The position numbers and the translations under genes were made by a program. 32,188 nt of DNA, from positions 1-32,188 of the forward strand of contig CAMEON010000024.1 in the NCBI GenBank assembly GCA_945929845.1. Direction: 5' to 3'. Of this stretch, positions 1-8,989 are shown in pieces. This stretch comes from an uncultured Clostridia bacterium. Lineage in GTDB: Bacteria > Bacillota > Clostridia > Oscillospirales > CAG-272. Below the pieces are notes generated by a model that was not told the DNA's origin, ran no database searches, and worked only from the letters and a program-made list of their open reading frames with translations. Numbering within the stretch: the first letter of the stretch is position 1; each line of letters begins with the position of its first letter.

Positions 1-146
1 ATATACTGCAGGGGGGATCCTGCTTTATGGATAAGGTGGGAGGTGAACTGTAACGCGGATTTTGTTACCGTTCAGGTGTTTGGCCATGACAAATCCGAGT
101 TTTCCTATGCATCATAGGGATGTAATCATGCAAACCCGTATTTCAA

Positions 147-1562
147 TCAAAAGCCCTCAAAACAATATAGATTGCCGTAACTCCAGTTGTAATCCGTCGC
201 TTTATGACGGTCAAAGGTTAAATGAAAAACCCGTGTGCGTGTTCCCATAGGCAAAAATACCAGACTCCCCCAACCTCGGAAGCCACCGTCATCCCGGTCA
301 AAGGTCATTGCGAAATGATGGCTCATGTCGGGAAGTTCATATACACGATAGTCGGCGCGTTGATCAAAGCCGTTGCCGCATACAAGATGCAGACCGTCAT
401 GTGTAAGAATAAGCGAGCCGCCGGTCTCCGCACCGTCCTCAGCTCTTGCGACGAATCTATCGCAGGAGAACGGGTCATTTCCTTCAAATATGTGGTAGGC
501 ATAATTTTTATTCGGATCCAGCCTGCAAATTGACATCACCCAAACATTTCTTGCTTCGTCATATATAATATCCGGATCCTCGTCACCCCAAAAGCCGACG
601 AAAGCGCAACGGTCGTCATTTTCTTTTGCTTCAGGCATCAATGTTATATCTGCTATGTTAATGCCAAACCGCAGATCTCCTTTGCATTGGCAATGTCCGA
701 GCACATGACCGTGAGAAAAGGAGCAGACCCAAAGCAACCACCGCTCTTTTTTGCGTTCGTATTTAAGGCAGGTTGCTACATCGTTCGTAATGGCTCCATC
801 GCCGCAGTTAAAGAAAATGGCTCCTACAAGAGAAAATTCACAGGTACCGGGCATCCACGATATTACCCCTTGATAGCTTTCTTTTTGCATTCTCAGGGTT
901 AAGGTGAAAAACATTTTGCCGCCCTCCAAAATGATATCTCCGTTTTCGTAACATACCGGGCGGATATCGGCCTGAGACACACCGCTGTCCATGAATGCAT
1001 TGACCGATACAACTTCGGCAGAACCTTCGCAGATAAGCGACACTTCTGATTTTTTATAATTTTTTTCAAAATGAATTTCACCAAGAGCCTCAGCACAAAA
1101 TTCCCGAACAAATTCAGGTTTTTCTTTTGTGGTCGTATACATCTCAAAGCAGTTGCGTCTGGCAGTGATAAGAAACCTCATGCCCGGTATAAATTCAGTA
1201 GAAATAATCTGTTCGGTATCTCCGTAACAAACCGAGAGACATCCGTTATTGTTTTTCAGAAGAATGGAAACAGTTCCTAAAGGTGTACGAAACCCAAAAC
1301 CGCATCTGCCTTCAAGCGAAGCAAGCGTAATCTCGTAACTTGCATATGGGAAAAACGCACAAAAATAGCGCTCTGTATCCGATGCAAAATAGCGTCCTCC
1401 GGATATGTGCTCTTGTCCTGCCCTTAAAAGTGGATATGGATCCCCGCCCGGCTCGGTAACAAAATCCTTGTCAAAAGACATTCGTGCCAAGCTTAAGCGC
1501 AAGGACTTGTAGAAGTTTACGGAAAAAAGTCTATGAAATTCATATTCCCAAATCTTTTTCAT
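147..1562 (-). CDS. Hypothetical protein, possibly a GH43/GH32-like five-bladed beta-propeller fold
   Basis: 471-aa uninterrupted ORF with natural composition; propeller-like motifs such as GDEDPDIIYDEARNVWVMSICR and ETGGSLILTHDGLHLVCGNG. Family assignment is from motif impression only. Confidence 0.55.
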   Translation of the reverse strand: MKKIWEYEFHRLFSVNFYKSLRLSLARMSFDKDFVTEPGGDPYPLLRAGQEHISGGRYFASDTERYFCAFFPYASYEITLASLEGRCGFGFRTPLGTVSILLKNNNGCLSVCYGDTEQIISTEFIPGMRFLITARRNCFEMYTTTKEKPEFVREFCAEALGEIHFEKNYKKSEVSLICEGSAEVVSVNAFMDSGVSQADIRPVCYENGDIILEGGKMFFTLTLRMQKESYQGVISWMPGTCEFSLVGAIFFNCGDGAITNDVATCLKYERKKERWLLWVCSFSHGHVLGHCQCKGDLRFGINIADITLMPEAKENDDRCAFVGFWGDEDPDIIYDEARNVWVMSICRLDPNKNYAYHIFEGNDPFSCDRFVARAEDGAETGGSLILTHDGLHLVCGNGFDQRADYRVYELPDMSHHFAMTFDRDDGGFRGWGSLVFLPMGTRTRVFHLTFDRHKATDYNWSYGNLYCFEGF

Positions 1563-1574
1563 ATTACTACTCCA

Positions 1575-1594
1575 GCATCAAAATATTGAGCAAG
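1575..1594. repeat. Left arm of imperfect inverted repeat GCATCAAAATATTGAGCAAG
   Basis: Reverse complement of 3141-3159 (CTTGCTCAATTTTTGATGC) with a single 1-nt indel. Confidence 0.7.
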
Positions 1595-1604
1595 TCAATC
1601 CTTG

Positions 1605-1937
1605 TACCCCTTCACTTAGTGAAATTTTGTCTGCGTGCGCCTCCACCCATTCCTTCACCTTTTTGCTGTGGTGTACTTTCAGATTGTCAATGATAAAGAA
1701 CACCTTGAGTTGGATGTCCTTGATCAGGGCTTCCTCGATCGAGCTTTCCCGGCGGCGGTAGCGTCCCGAACGGTAGCCCTGCCGCGCCTCGGTGCGCTCG
1801 TACTTCGCCGCACTCGTCAGCTCTTCGGCTTCTTTGTTCAACAGCTCATTCAGCGTTTTCTCCACGCTCTTTCGCACCAATTCTTTAATTCGCTCTTGAC
1901 AACTTTCTCACTCAGTTGTATAATATCCTTGGACATG
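1605..1937 (-). pseudogene. Degenerate transposase remnant: IS256-like N-terminus joined to an IS630-like DDE-domain fragment
   Basis: Minus strand from ATG at 1937 reads MSKDIIQLSEKVVK, then needs a 1-nt frame change to continue as ERIKELVRKSVEKTLNELLNKEAEELTSAAKYERTEARQGYRSGRYRR (IS256 style). It then switches to IEEALIKDIQLKVFFIIDNLKVHHSKKVKEWVEAHADKIS (IS630 style) and loses homology. Confidence 0.8.
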
Positions 1938-2192
1938 TTCCAAATCTCCTTTCGAATGTTTGTGTAGCTACTTCATTCTACCAGAGTTTTCGGAACATGT
2001 CTATGCTTTTTTCCGAACTTTTTTGAATTTTCGAAAAATATTATACCTTATCGCAATCCCTGTAAAAATGTGTTATACTTATAATAACCTTACCTTAACA
2101 GAGCCGTTTCTGCCTTGACATATAGTACCCACAGTAAAAAATGCAATAAAGCAGAGAGCCCCGGCCACTCTATATCAAAAAGGAGAACCAAA

Positions 2193-3044
2193 ATGAAGAA
2201 AACAACCAAAATCGTCCCCCTCGCACTGATTATTGTTGCTTTGCTTTCATCCATGTGCGGGTGTAATACCGAAAGCACAAATAACCATAATTATACAAAA
2301 GAAGAAATAAGTTCAACCGTAGAGACCGACAACACTTATATTGAAGAAGTCGACACCTCCAAGCTGTCATATTACGCAACCTACGATCATGTTGCTTTTT
2401 ATAAAGGCGAACAGGAGCAATGGTACGCCTATATTGAAAATTGGGGCGAATATCGAAAGCTGGGTAACATCAAGGGCGAAATCTATGACGCTTTGCTCGG
2501 AGAAAATACAATTGAGGTCATATTCACAGATTTCGGATATGAAAAAGAAACCATTGTCACAACAATAAAATTGACACGTAATGCAGACGAAGTGAGCTCT
2601 TATCAAAACAATAGTGAAAGTATTCAAACAAAGCAATACCAATATTTTTATAGAGCCATTGAAGAGAACCCTTATGACAAATGGTTGAAAAACGAATTGG
2701 AAAAAGGCGAACGCGCTGAAAAAACAATTTATGCTGAATATTTGGCATTTTGGAAAGATGAACTTGCGTTTACTATAGAAAGCGGTGAAGTGATTTTTGA
2801 CGATAAAGAACAATATGAACAGTGGAAAAGTGATATACAACAATGGCTTGTTATCTCGCAAGACATCCTGAAAAACGAAATGAATATGATGAACTACTCA
2901 TTAGGGCAACTTGAAGTTATTATCCCTTATTGCGAAATGGTTCGCCAAAAAGTAATTGATGCTAAACGCTTCATATATTATTATCAAATTTATAACACAC
3001 TTACACCTTATACAAATATTGAGATTAATTGGTGTTCCAAATAG
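2193..3044 (+). CDS. Putative lipoprotein of unknown function
   Basis: ATG at 2193 follows AAGGAG; MKKTTKIVPLALIIVALLSSMCGC signal with lipobox-like cysteine; remainder has no recognised domain. Confidence 0.75.
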   Translation: MKKTTKIVPLALIIVALLSSMCGCNTESTNNHNYTKEEISSTVETDNTYIEEVDTSKLSYYATYDHVAFYKGEQEQWYAYIENWGEYRKLGNIKGEIYDALLGENTIEVIFTDFGYEKETIVTTIKLTRNADEVSSYQNNSESIQTKQYQYFYRAIEENPYDKWLKNELEKGERAEKTIYAEYLAFWKDELAFTIESGEVIFDDKEQYEQWKSDIQQWLVISQDILKNEMNMMNYSLGQLEVIIPYCEMVRQKVIDAKRFIYYYQIYNTLTPYTNIEINWCSK

Positions 3045-3051
3045 ATATTCA

Positions 3052-3083
3052 GCAGTAGCAAGCATAGAGATGCTTGCTACTGC
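3052..3083 (+). terminator. Rho-independent terminator-like hairpin after the lipoprotein
   Basis: Perfect 14-bp stem GCAGTAGCAAGCAT-agag-ATGCTTGCTACTGC followed by CTTTTC, 8 nt after the stop codon. Confidence 0.7.
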
Positions 3084-3140
3084 CTTTTCAGTCGGGAATA
3101 AAAGCGGTACATTACATATTAGGGAGCATCTCGATATTCT

Positions 3141-3159
3141 CTTGCTCAATTTTTGATGC
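3141..3159. repeat. Right arm of imperfect inverted repeat CTTGCTCAATTTTTGATGC
   Basis: Matches the reverse complement of 1575-1594 except for a 1-nt indel. Confidence 0.7.
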
Positions 3160-3344
3160 CGAAATAATGTTTTTTGAAAGAAGCCTGTGACCCATTGCCT
3201 TCTCGCCTTATACATCAAACGCAACTGTGCTTTCAAAGCCGGGAACAAGGCCTGCATTGCAACGTGGGAGCAGGGAGTGTCCCTCTATGATGGCAGATCG
3301 CCTATTTTTTCAAGCCTGCGCCATTGCTTGCACCGGGGCAACCC

Positions 3345-4103
3345 TTACGGAAGGAGGCGGAGCACCATGTGGCACCGTTCGGCACAGGCACCCCGTATCT
3401 CTATGATGTAGTCCAGCTTCAGCACGCCGTCCGTGAACAGGCGGTTATCCACTGCAAGGCTGTGGACGGCGATCTGAAAGACCATATACGGCGTATTATA
3501 GGTGCAGATAGCCCGGTGATGCGCCCGGAAGGTCAGGGCTGTGCTGACCGACCCGGATCGGATCATGTGAACCAGCCCGCTGTCGGCGGTGTGGAACACC
3601 ACGGTGGAGTGGGCACCTTCCATGCCAGTCAGTTCGCTCTCGTCGTAGGCTACCGTCACCGTCTCTCCTTGTCCGGTGGGATCGGCCTCCCGGTACAGCG
3701 TCCCCTCGGTGATCAGCTCCAGGGACTGTACGGCATCATTCTTAGCACAGGTGTCCCCGGCACTGTCCGCCTCGCTTCCCCGGCTCATCCGGCGCAACAC
3801 AGCCGGATCGACAGGCTTGACAAAGTAGTGGCTCGGACTGTTCTCATCCTCCATCACACCCATGTTCAGCTCCTCCTGCGGAGACAGAGGGACAAGCTCC
3901 GGTGTGGCGGGGTCAGGCTGGCTGGGCTGAGACCCATCATCCGGCAAGGATCCGGCCTCTGCGTCTCCCGACAGGCCATATACCGCATCGAACAGGGAGG
4001 CGCACACCTCGTACTGCTCGGACTGTATGGAGAGCCGCACCGGTTGACCCGGGTTCTTTTTCAATCTTGCTTTCATATCCGGTTTCGTCTGTTTTCCTTT
4101 CAT
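3345..4103 (-). CDS. DUF1934-like (YwiB-type beta-barrel) domain protein
   Basis: C-terminal half (SLELITEGTLYREADPTGQGETVTVAYDESELTGMEGAHSTVVFHTADSGLVHMIRSGS...) resembles DUF1934. The start MKGKQTKPD at 4103 avoids overlap with the upstream helicase end. Confidence 0.65.
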   Translation of the reverse strand: MKGKQTKPDMKARLKKNPGQPVRLSIQSEQYEVCASLFDAVYGLSGDAEAGSLPDDGSQPSQPDPATPELVPLSPQEELNMGVMEDENSPSHYFVKPVDPAVLRRMSRGSEADSAGDTCAKNDAVQSLELITEGTLYREADPTGQGETVTVAYDESELTGMEGAHSTVVFHTADSGLVHMIRSGSVSTALTFRAHHRAICTYNTPYMVFQIAVHSLAVDNRLFTDGVLKLDYIIEIRGACAERCHMVLRLLP

Positions 4104-4134
4104 GTTCCGTCTCACCTTTTCCGATTCTATTTTC

Positions 4135-7062
4135 CTACGACTGCCCTGCCGCCTCCCGGCTCCGCAGAATCTCCAGTTCTTCAAACACAGAACGGACAGC
4201 CTCCTCCCTTGTAGGGTAGCTAACCGGGCGGAATTCCCTGTCTATGGCATACCGCCACACGCTCCGCTCCCTGTCCTTATACAGGACGATCATGTGCCCA
4301 CGTACCTTCAGGTACCGATTCCCGTTCCGGGACAGCTTCCACTCCCGCCCCAGGAAGGTGTCCATCCGAGCCTGCCGCTTCTTGAATTCCCTCTCCCGGG
4401 TTCTGGCAGCGACGACATCACCCTCCATTTTCCCGGCGCACACGCACCCTACGCCCAGAGGGTGGTAGTGCGGATGGGTCATGTGATGGACATAGCGGAT
4501 GATCTGCTCCCCGCACATCTCGCACACCCCCACCGGAGCACCCAGGTCGGTGATCCCGGTACAGCTCCAGCCGGAGTGGGGCACATCCTCCCGCTTCCAC
4601 AGGTTCTCCGTCCCGGCCAGCTTTTCACGCAAAGCCTGCTGCTCGGTCGGTGTCAATCCATGCTGTGGGGTTTCTTCCCTCACAGGTCCCCTCTCCGGTT
4701 CCCTGTCCGGTTCCCGCACGGGGTCAGGTATGGGTTCCAGTTGGATTTCCGCATAGGGCACCATGGTCGGTTCAGTGGCAGGAATCGGAGTTTCCACCGA
4801 GGCCGGGGCGGCATCCGGCGGCATGCCCTCCGGCCCCGCAGGCTCCGGCGCAGGAACCGGCGGTTGAGCGGCGTTCCCGTCCGTGTCCGGACTCGTGGCC
4901 TGTAACGGTTCCCGTGGGGTATCAAAGTAGGTGCGGGCAATATGCCTTGGCTTTTCCAACCGGTCAAACTTGATGATGTAACTGCCCCTTGTGTCGTCCC
5001 GGGACAGGATCACGCCCCGGCCGAAAATATGGTGCTGTATCACCTCTCCGGCGGATTTGTCTGTTTCCCCGCCGGCAGGCGGTGTGGTACGGGCGGCGTA
5101 CCCCCGGCTCTCCCTGTCCAGCTCCTCGGAAATGACCCCGATACGGGTGTAATTCTCCGGGCCGATCTCCCGCAGGAAGCGGGAGGGCAGTTTTTTTGCG
5201 CCATTCTCCGAAAAGCCCTCGGAGTCCATCAGGAACAGCCGCTCCATCGCACGGGTGAGAGCCACATAGCACAGCCGCCGCTCCTCCTCAAGGCCGGCCT
5301 CCTTCCGCTCCTCCACGGTTTTGGATGAGGGAAAAATTCCCTCGGTGAAGCCCACGATGAACACCACCGGGAACTCCAGCCCCTTGGAGGCATGGATGGT
5401 CATGAGCTTGACAGCGTCCCGGGGGCTGTCGTCCCCCTCCCGGGCTTGCAGATCCACTTGCAGAAGGAAGGCAGGCAGGGTCAGATCCTCTCCGAAGTTC
5501 TTCTCGAACTCATCGGCCACCCGCAAAAACTCCGCCAGATTTTCCAGCCGTTCCTCATCCCCCAGCTCCCGGATATACTGCTGATACCCCGACCGTGTGC
5601 AGACAGCCCGCACCACATCGGAAATGCGCATCCCGGTGCTCTCCTGGCGCAGCTCCCGGACCAGCCGGATCAGATCGGCGATGCCGCTGCCCCGGAAGGC
5701 CGGATCGTCGGCATGGGCGGCCAGGGTGTCAAATAGCTTTCCCGGTGTCTCCTCCCCGTCCCGCAGGGCATCCAGAGCCGCCATTCTGCTCCGGCCGAAT
5801 TTCCGTCTGGGCACATTGACCACCCGGCGGAAAGCGTCATCATCTCCGCTGGCGATCAGCCGGAGGTAGGCCACCATGTCCTGCACCTCCATGCGCCGCC
5901 AGAACCGCACGCCGCCGAAGATCTCATAGGGTATCTGTCCCTCGGTAAACTTCTTTTCCACCGTGCGGGACAGGAACCCGGAACGGTACAGCACGGCAAA
6001 GTCCCCCCAGGGTCGCCCGGTCTCCTTCCTGATCTGTCGGATGGTGTTCACGATCTGACCTGCCTCCGCACTGTCGTTGGCCATGTGGTAGTGGATCACC
6101 GGTGCCCCAGCCTCGGCCAGGGTAAAGAGATCCTTCTTGATGCGGATGCGGTTCTTGTCGATCAGGGTGTTGGCGCAGGCCAGGATCTGGGGTGTGGAGC
6201 GATAGTTGCGGTTGAGAAACACGGTCTTTGTGCCCTCATGATGCTTGTCAAAGTCCACCAGGAGCCGCACATCCGACCCCCGCCACTCATAGATATTCTG
6301 ATCCGGATCGCCTACGACCATCACATTCCCGTATCCTCCGGACAGTATATCCACCAGCCGCATCTCCCGGCGGGAGCTGTCCTGAAACTCATCCACCATG
6401 ATGTAGTTCAGCCGCTCCTGCCATTTCTGCCGCACGGTTTCGTCCTTTTCCAGCAGGTAGAGGGCGTAACTGATCAGGTCATGGAAATCCAGGGCATACA
6501 GAGCCTTCTGCCGCTGGAGAAATTCCTCCATGATCTCCTGGTCGGTGTCCCGCACCTCGGGGAGGATCCGGCAGGGGGCAGGGTTGGTCATAGCGGCCAC
6601 ATAGGCAATGTCCGACTTGAACAGGCCTATCCGTTTCAGGATGCTCTCAAAGCTGGCATGATCCAGCTTCAGCTCCCGCTTCCTGTATATCTCCTCCAGT
6701 ATGGACTTCTGCCCGGCGTTGTCCAGGATCCGGAAGCCCCGGTCCAGGAACAGCCTTCCCCCGTCTTCCCGGAGCAGGCGGGCGCAGAAGCCGTGATAGG
6801 TGCAAATCAGACCGGTATCACAGCCCGGGCCGATCTGTGTACGGATGCGCTTTTTCATCTCCCCGGCGGCCTTATTGGTAAAGGTCACGCACAGGATATT
6901 GGCGGTTTCGATGCCCACTTCTGTCACAAGGTAGGCATACCGGCTGACAAGTAGTCTGGTCTTGCCGCTCCCGGCACCGGCGATCACCCGCACATAGCCC
7001 TCGGTAGCGGTGACAGCCTCCTGCTGTTTCTCATTGAGCAATGCAAAATCCTGCTGATCCAT
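4135..7062 (-). CDS. UvrD/PcrA-type superfamily 1 DNA helicase with an extra C-terminal Pro-rich linker and Cys/His domain
   Basis: LNEKQQEAVTATEGYVRVIAGAGSGKTRLL (Walker A), VDEFQDSSRREM, VVGDPDQNIYEWRGSD, LMTIHASKGLEFPVVF, RRLCYVALTRA; start MDQQDFALLNEKQQEAV at 7062. Confidence 0.93.
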   Translation of the reverse strand: MDQQDFALLNEKQQEAVTATEGYVRVIAGAGSGKTRLLVSRYAYLVTEVGIETANILCVTFTNKAAGEMKKRIRTQIGPGCDTGLICTYHGFCARLLREDGGRLFLDRGFRILDNAGQKSILEEIYRKRELKLDHASFESILKRIGLFKSDIAYVAAMTNPAPCRILPEVRDTDQEIMEEFLQRQKALYALDFHDLISYALYLLEKDETVRQKWQERLNYIMVDEFQDSSRREMRLVDILSGGYGNVMVVGDPDQNIYEWRGSDVRLLVDFDKHHEGTKTVFLNRNYRSTPQILACANTLIDKNRIRIKKDLFTLAEAGAPVIHYHMANDSAEAGQIVNTIRQIRKETGRPWGDFAVLYRSGFLSRTVEKKFTEGQIPYEIFGGVRFWRRMEVQDMVAYLRLIASGDDDAFRRVVNVPRRKFGRSRMAALDALRDGEETPGKLFDTLAAHADDPAFRGSGIADLIRLVRELRQESTGMRISDVVRAVCTRSGYQQYIRELGDEERLENLAEFLRVADEFEKNFGEDLTLPAFLLQVDLQAREGDDSPRDAVKLMTIHASKGLEFPVVFIVGFTEGIFPSSKTVEERKEAGLEEERRLCYVALTRAMERLFLMDSEGFSENGAKKLPSRFLREIGPENYTRIGVISEELDRESRGYAARTTPPAGGETDKSAGEVIQHHIFGRGVILSRDDTRGSYIIKFDRLEKPRHIARTYFDTPREPLQATSPDTDGNAAQPPVPAPEPAGPEGMPPDAAPASVETPIPATEPTMVPYAEIQLEPIPDPVREPDREPERGPVREETPQHGLTPTEQQALREKLAGTENLWKREDVPHSGWSCTGITDLGAPVGVCEMCGEQIIRYVHHMTHPHYHPLGVGCVCAGKMEGDVVAARTREREFKKRQARMDTFLGREWKLSRNGNRYLKVRGHMIVLYKDRERSVWRYAIDREFRPVSYPTREEAVRSVFEELEILRSREAAGQS

Positions 7063-7114
7063 GATGCACTGCCTCCTTTCCCGGGCGGCGGACGACCGAC
7101 CCCATCCTGTTGTA

Positions 7115-8518
7115 TTATCCTTCCACTTCCTCCGCCGACAGCACCTGCCGCCCGTGGGTCTGGTCGTCAAAGAAGATGTTGTGTACGCCGTCGGCGTACT
7201 CGGCCTCGCCGTTCTGGTTGTCGTAGGGATCCATGCGGCACAGCGCCTTGTCCGGGGTCAGCGGTTGCTGGAACTCATTGGATGCCACCAGACGGAAGGG
7301 ATCCAGGTTGCCGAAGTAGTGATCCCGGCGCATCTGGTTTCCGGCCCGGGCGGCTCCCTCTCCATAAGAAGGGTCGCAGTACAGCCAGCCGTAGGGGGCC
7401 ACATAGAACATGCTCCAGTCATGACTGCCGATGTGGTCAGGGGAGCAGGAACTGCCGGACTGCCACTTGGCGGGTATGCCCAGCACCCGGCACAGGGTGA
7501 TGAAGGCCAGTGCCATGGTGCCGCAGTCGCCGTACCCGTTGGTCAGGACGAACTCCGGAATGTTCTCGATCAGCAGGTAGTCCCGGACATAGGAGTACCG
7601 CACATGGTCGCATATCCAGTCATAGACCCGGCGGGCAAGCCGGAGCGGGTCGGTCTCGTCTCCCTTGATCTCGGCGGCCAGCTCCCGGATGAAGGGGGTG
7701 AAGCGGATGTGGGGATACTGCTCGGCGGTATATTCCTCCAGCTCGGCGGGTGTCAGCCCCTCCCCGGCGGGGATGCCGGAGGGTGTGTGGTGGGACAGAT
7801 CCACATACTTTGCCCGGTTGACAAAGGAGAAACGCACCCGATAGGTCGCCCCGGCCTGGCAGGGCACTTCCATGAAGGCGGTGCGGTGGACGGTGCCGGT
7901 CAGGGTCACGGGGTGGGAGGAGGAGATCAGCCGGATGTCCTCCCCGGGCTGGGTGGCACAGGCCACCGGGTAGGGGAACCACAGGTGCAGTGTCTCCCCT
8001 GGCCGCTCGGCGTGCGGCTCCAGCCGGATCCACTCCTCCACCTCATACCGATAGGCAAGGCTTCCCTTGGTCTTCATGGCCAGGATGGTCTCAAGACCCC
8101 CTTTGGTCGCATCCGGTGCTACATAGGCCGGATCCTGCACCTTTTCCAGAAAATCCGTGTGTGTCTTGAATATGTTGGACAGTGCCTGGTGCTGGAAGCA
8201 ACGCTTCCCGTCCCGCAGGATATAGTCCACATTGCCCATGGCGATCAACTGCTCCAGCGTCTCCTCGGTGGCGGCAGGGTACCTTTCCCGGATGCCATCC
8301 AGTATATCGGCATCAGACAGCGGGTAGTCATGCAGTAGCTGTTCGGCAAAAATGGCCTGTAGCTCCAGCCGCTTCCGCAGGGCAAACGGCAGATCCCGTT
8401 TCAGCCAGCGGCCGATGCAGTCCAACTCCCCGGAAAAATCCCCGGCGTAGTGGTACATGCGCACCTCCTCCGGCAGGGTCAGAGCCTGATATTTCAAATC
8501 ATCCATATGGAATTTCAT
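7115..8518 (-). CDS. Transglutaminase-like domain protein
   Basis: ARRVYDWICDHVRYSY...NGYGDCGTMALAFITLCRVLGIPAKWQSGSSCSPDHIGSHDWSMFYVAPYGWLYCDPSYG has the Cys-His-Asp transglutaminase core; start MKFHMDD follows AAGGAGAG. Confidence 0.88.
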   Translation of the reverse strand: MKFHMDDLKYQALTLPEEVRMYHYAGDFSGELDCIGRWLKRDLPFALRKRLELQAIFAEQLLHDYPLSDADILDGIRERYPAATEETLEQLIAMGNVDYILRDGKRCFQHQALSNIFKTHTDFLEKVQDPAYVAPDATKGGLETILAMKTKGSLAYRYEVEEWIRLEPHAERPGETLHLWFPYPVACATQPGEDIRLISSSHPVTLTGTVHRTAFMEVPCQAGATYRVRFSFVNRAKYVDLSHHTPSGIPAGEGLTPAELEEYTAEQYPHIRFTPFIRELAAEIKGDETDPLRLARRVYDWICDHVRYSYVRDYLLIENIPEFVLTNGYGDCGTMALAFITLCRVLGIPAKWQSGSSCSPDHIGSHDWSMFYVAPYGWLYCDPSYGEGAARAGNQMRRDHYFGNLDPFRLVASNEFQQPLTPDKALCRMDPYDNQNGEAEYADGVHNIFFDDQTHGRQVLSAEEVEG

Positions 8519-8562
8519 GTGATGGTCTCTCCTTTTCGGTATTGTCCTATCATTTTGTCTAT

Positions 8563-8591
8563 ATGATAACACTTTTCCCGCAAAATTGCAA
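8563..8591 (-). promoter_or_regulatory. SigA-type promoter for the transglutaminase/helicase cluster
   Basis: Minus strand TTGCAA-N17-TATCAT. Confidence 0.6.
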
Positions 8592-8639
8592 GAGATTTTC
8601 CGGCGCTTGTACAGAAAACCAATGCATTCCCGTGACAGG

Positions 8640-8889
8640 CGTTACAGTTCACCTACCCCCGCCGTGCGCTCCCTTTTCTACCGTAGAGCGGGGAAAGGGG
8701 TCCCCGCGATGGCGTTTTTGCTATTTCGGGTAACAGTAACGCTGGCTCCCCTAGGATAATTATAACAAAAATACCATGCAACGCCGCACCGAACATGAAT
8801 ATATACACATTTTGAAAGTTCTTGGGGGTCTGGGGGCTTCTTTCAAGAAGCCCCCAGGCGTTCTTCCGCACCCTACCTGAACTGTAACG
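8640..8889. repeat. 250-bp intergenic block bounded by perfect 12-bp inverted repeats CGTTACAGTTCA / TGAACTGTAACG
   Basis: 8640-8651 and 8878-8889 are exact reverse complements; the block contains a strong internal hairpin. Confidence 0.6.
8830..8857. repeat. Strong GC-rich hairpin (13-bp perfect stem, 2-nt spacer)
   Basis: CTGGGGGCTTCTT-tc-AAGAAGCCCCCAG. Confidence 0.8.
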
Positions 8890-8989
8890 GCAGGCTGAAA
8901 TTTTTACGAAAAATGCGGCAGGGGGTTCCCTTTTGGCCATTTATCTGTTATAATATGTGGGATATTCGTCTTCCCGAAAGGAGCTTCCC

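Noticed and set aside
4102-4905. Plus-strand Pro/Arg-rich ORFs opposite the helicase C-terminus
   Set aside because: Mirror of the Pro/Glu-rich linker; low-complexity antisense.
7061-8338. 425-aa plus-strand ORF opposite the transglutaminase gene
   Set aside because: Antisense to a gene with intact catalytic core; no RBS or domain evidence.
8653-8940. 95-aa minus-strand ORF in the 8.6-8.9 kb intergenic block
   Set aside because: Translates through the strong hairpin and inverted-repeat arm, no RBS or homology signal; better read as noncoding.
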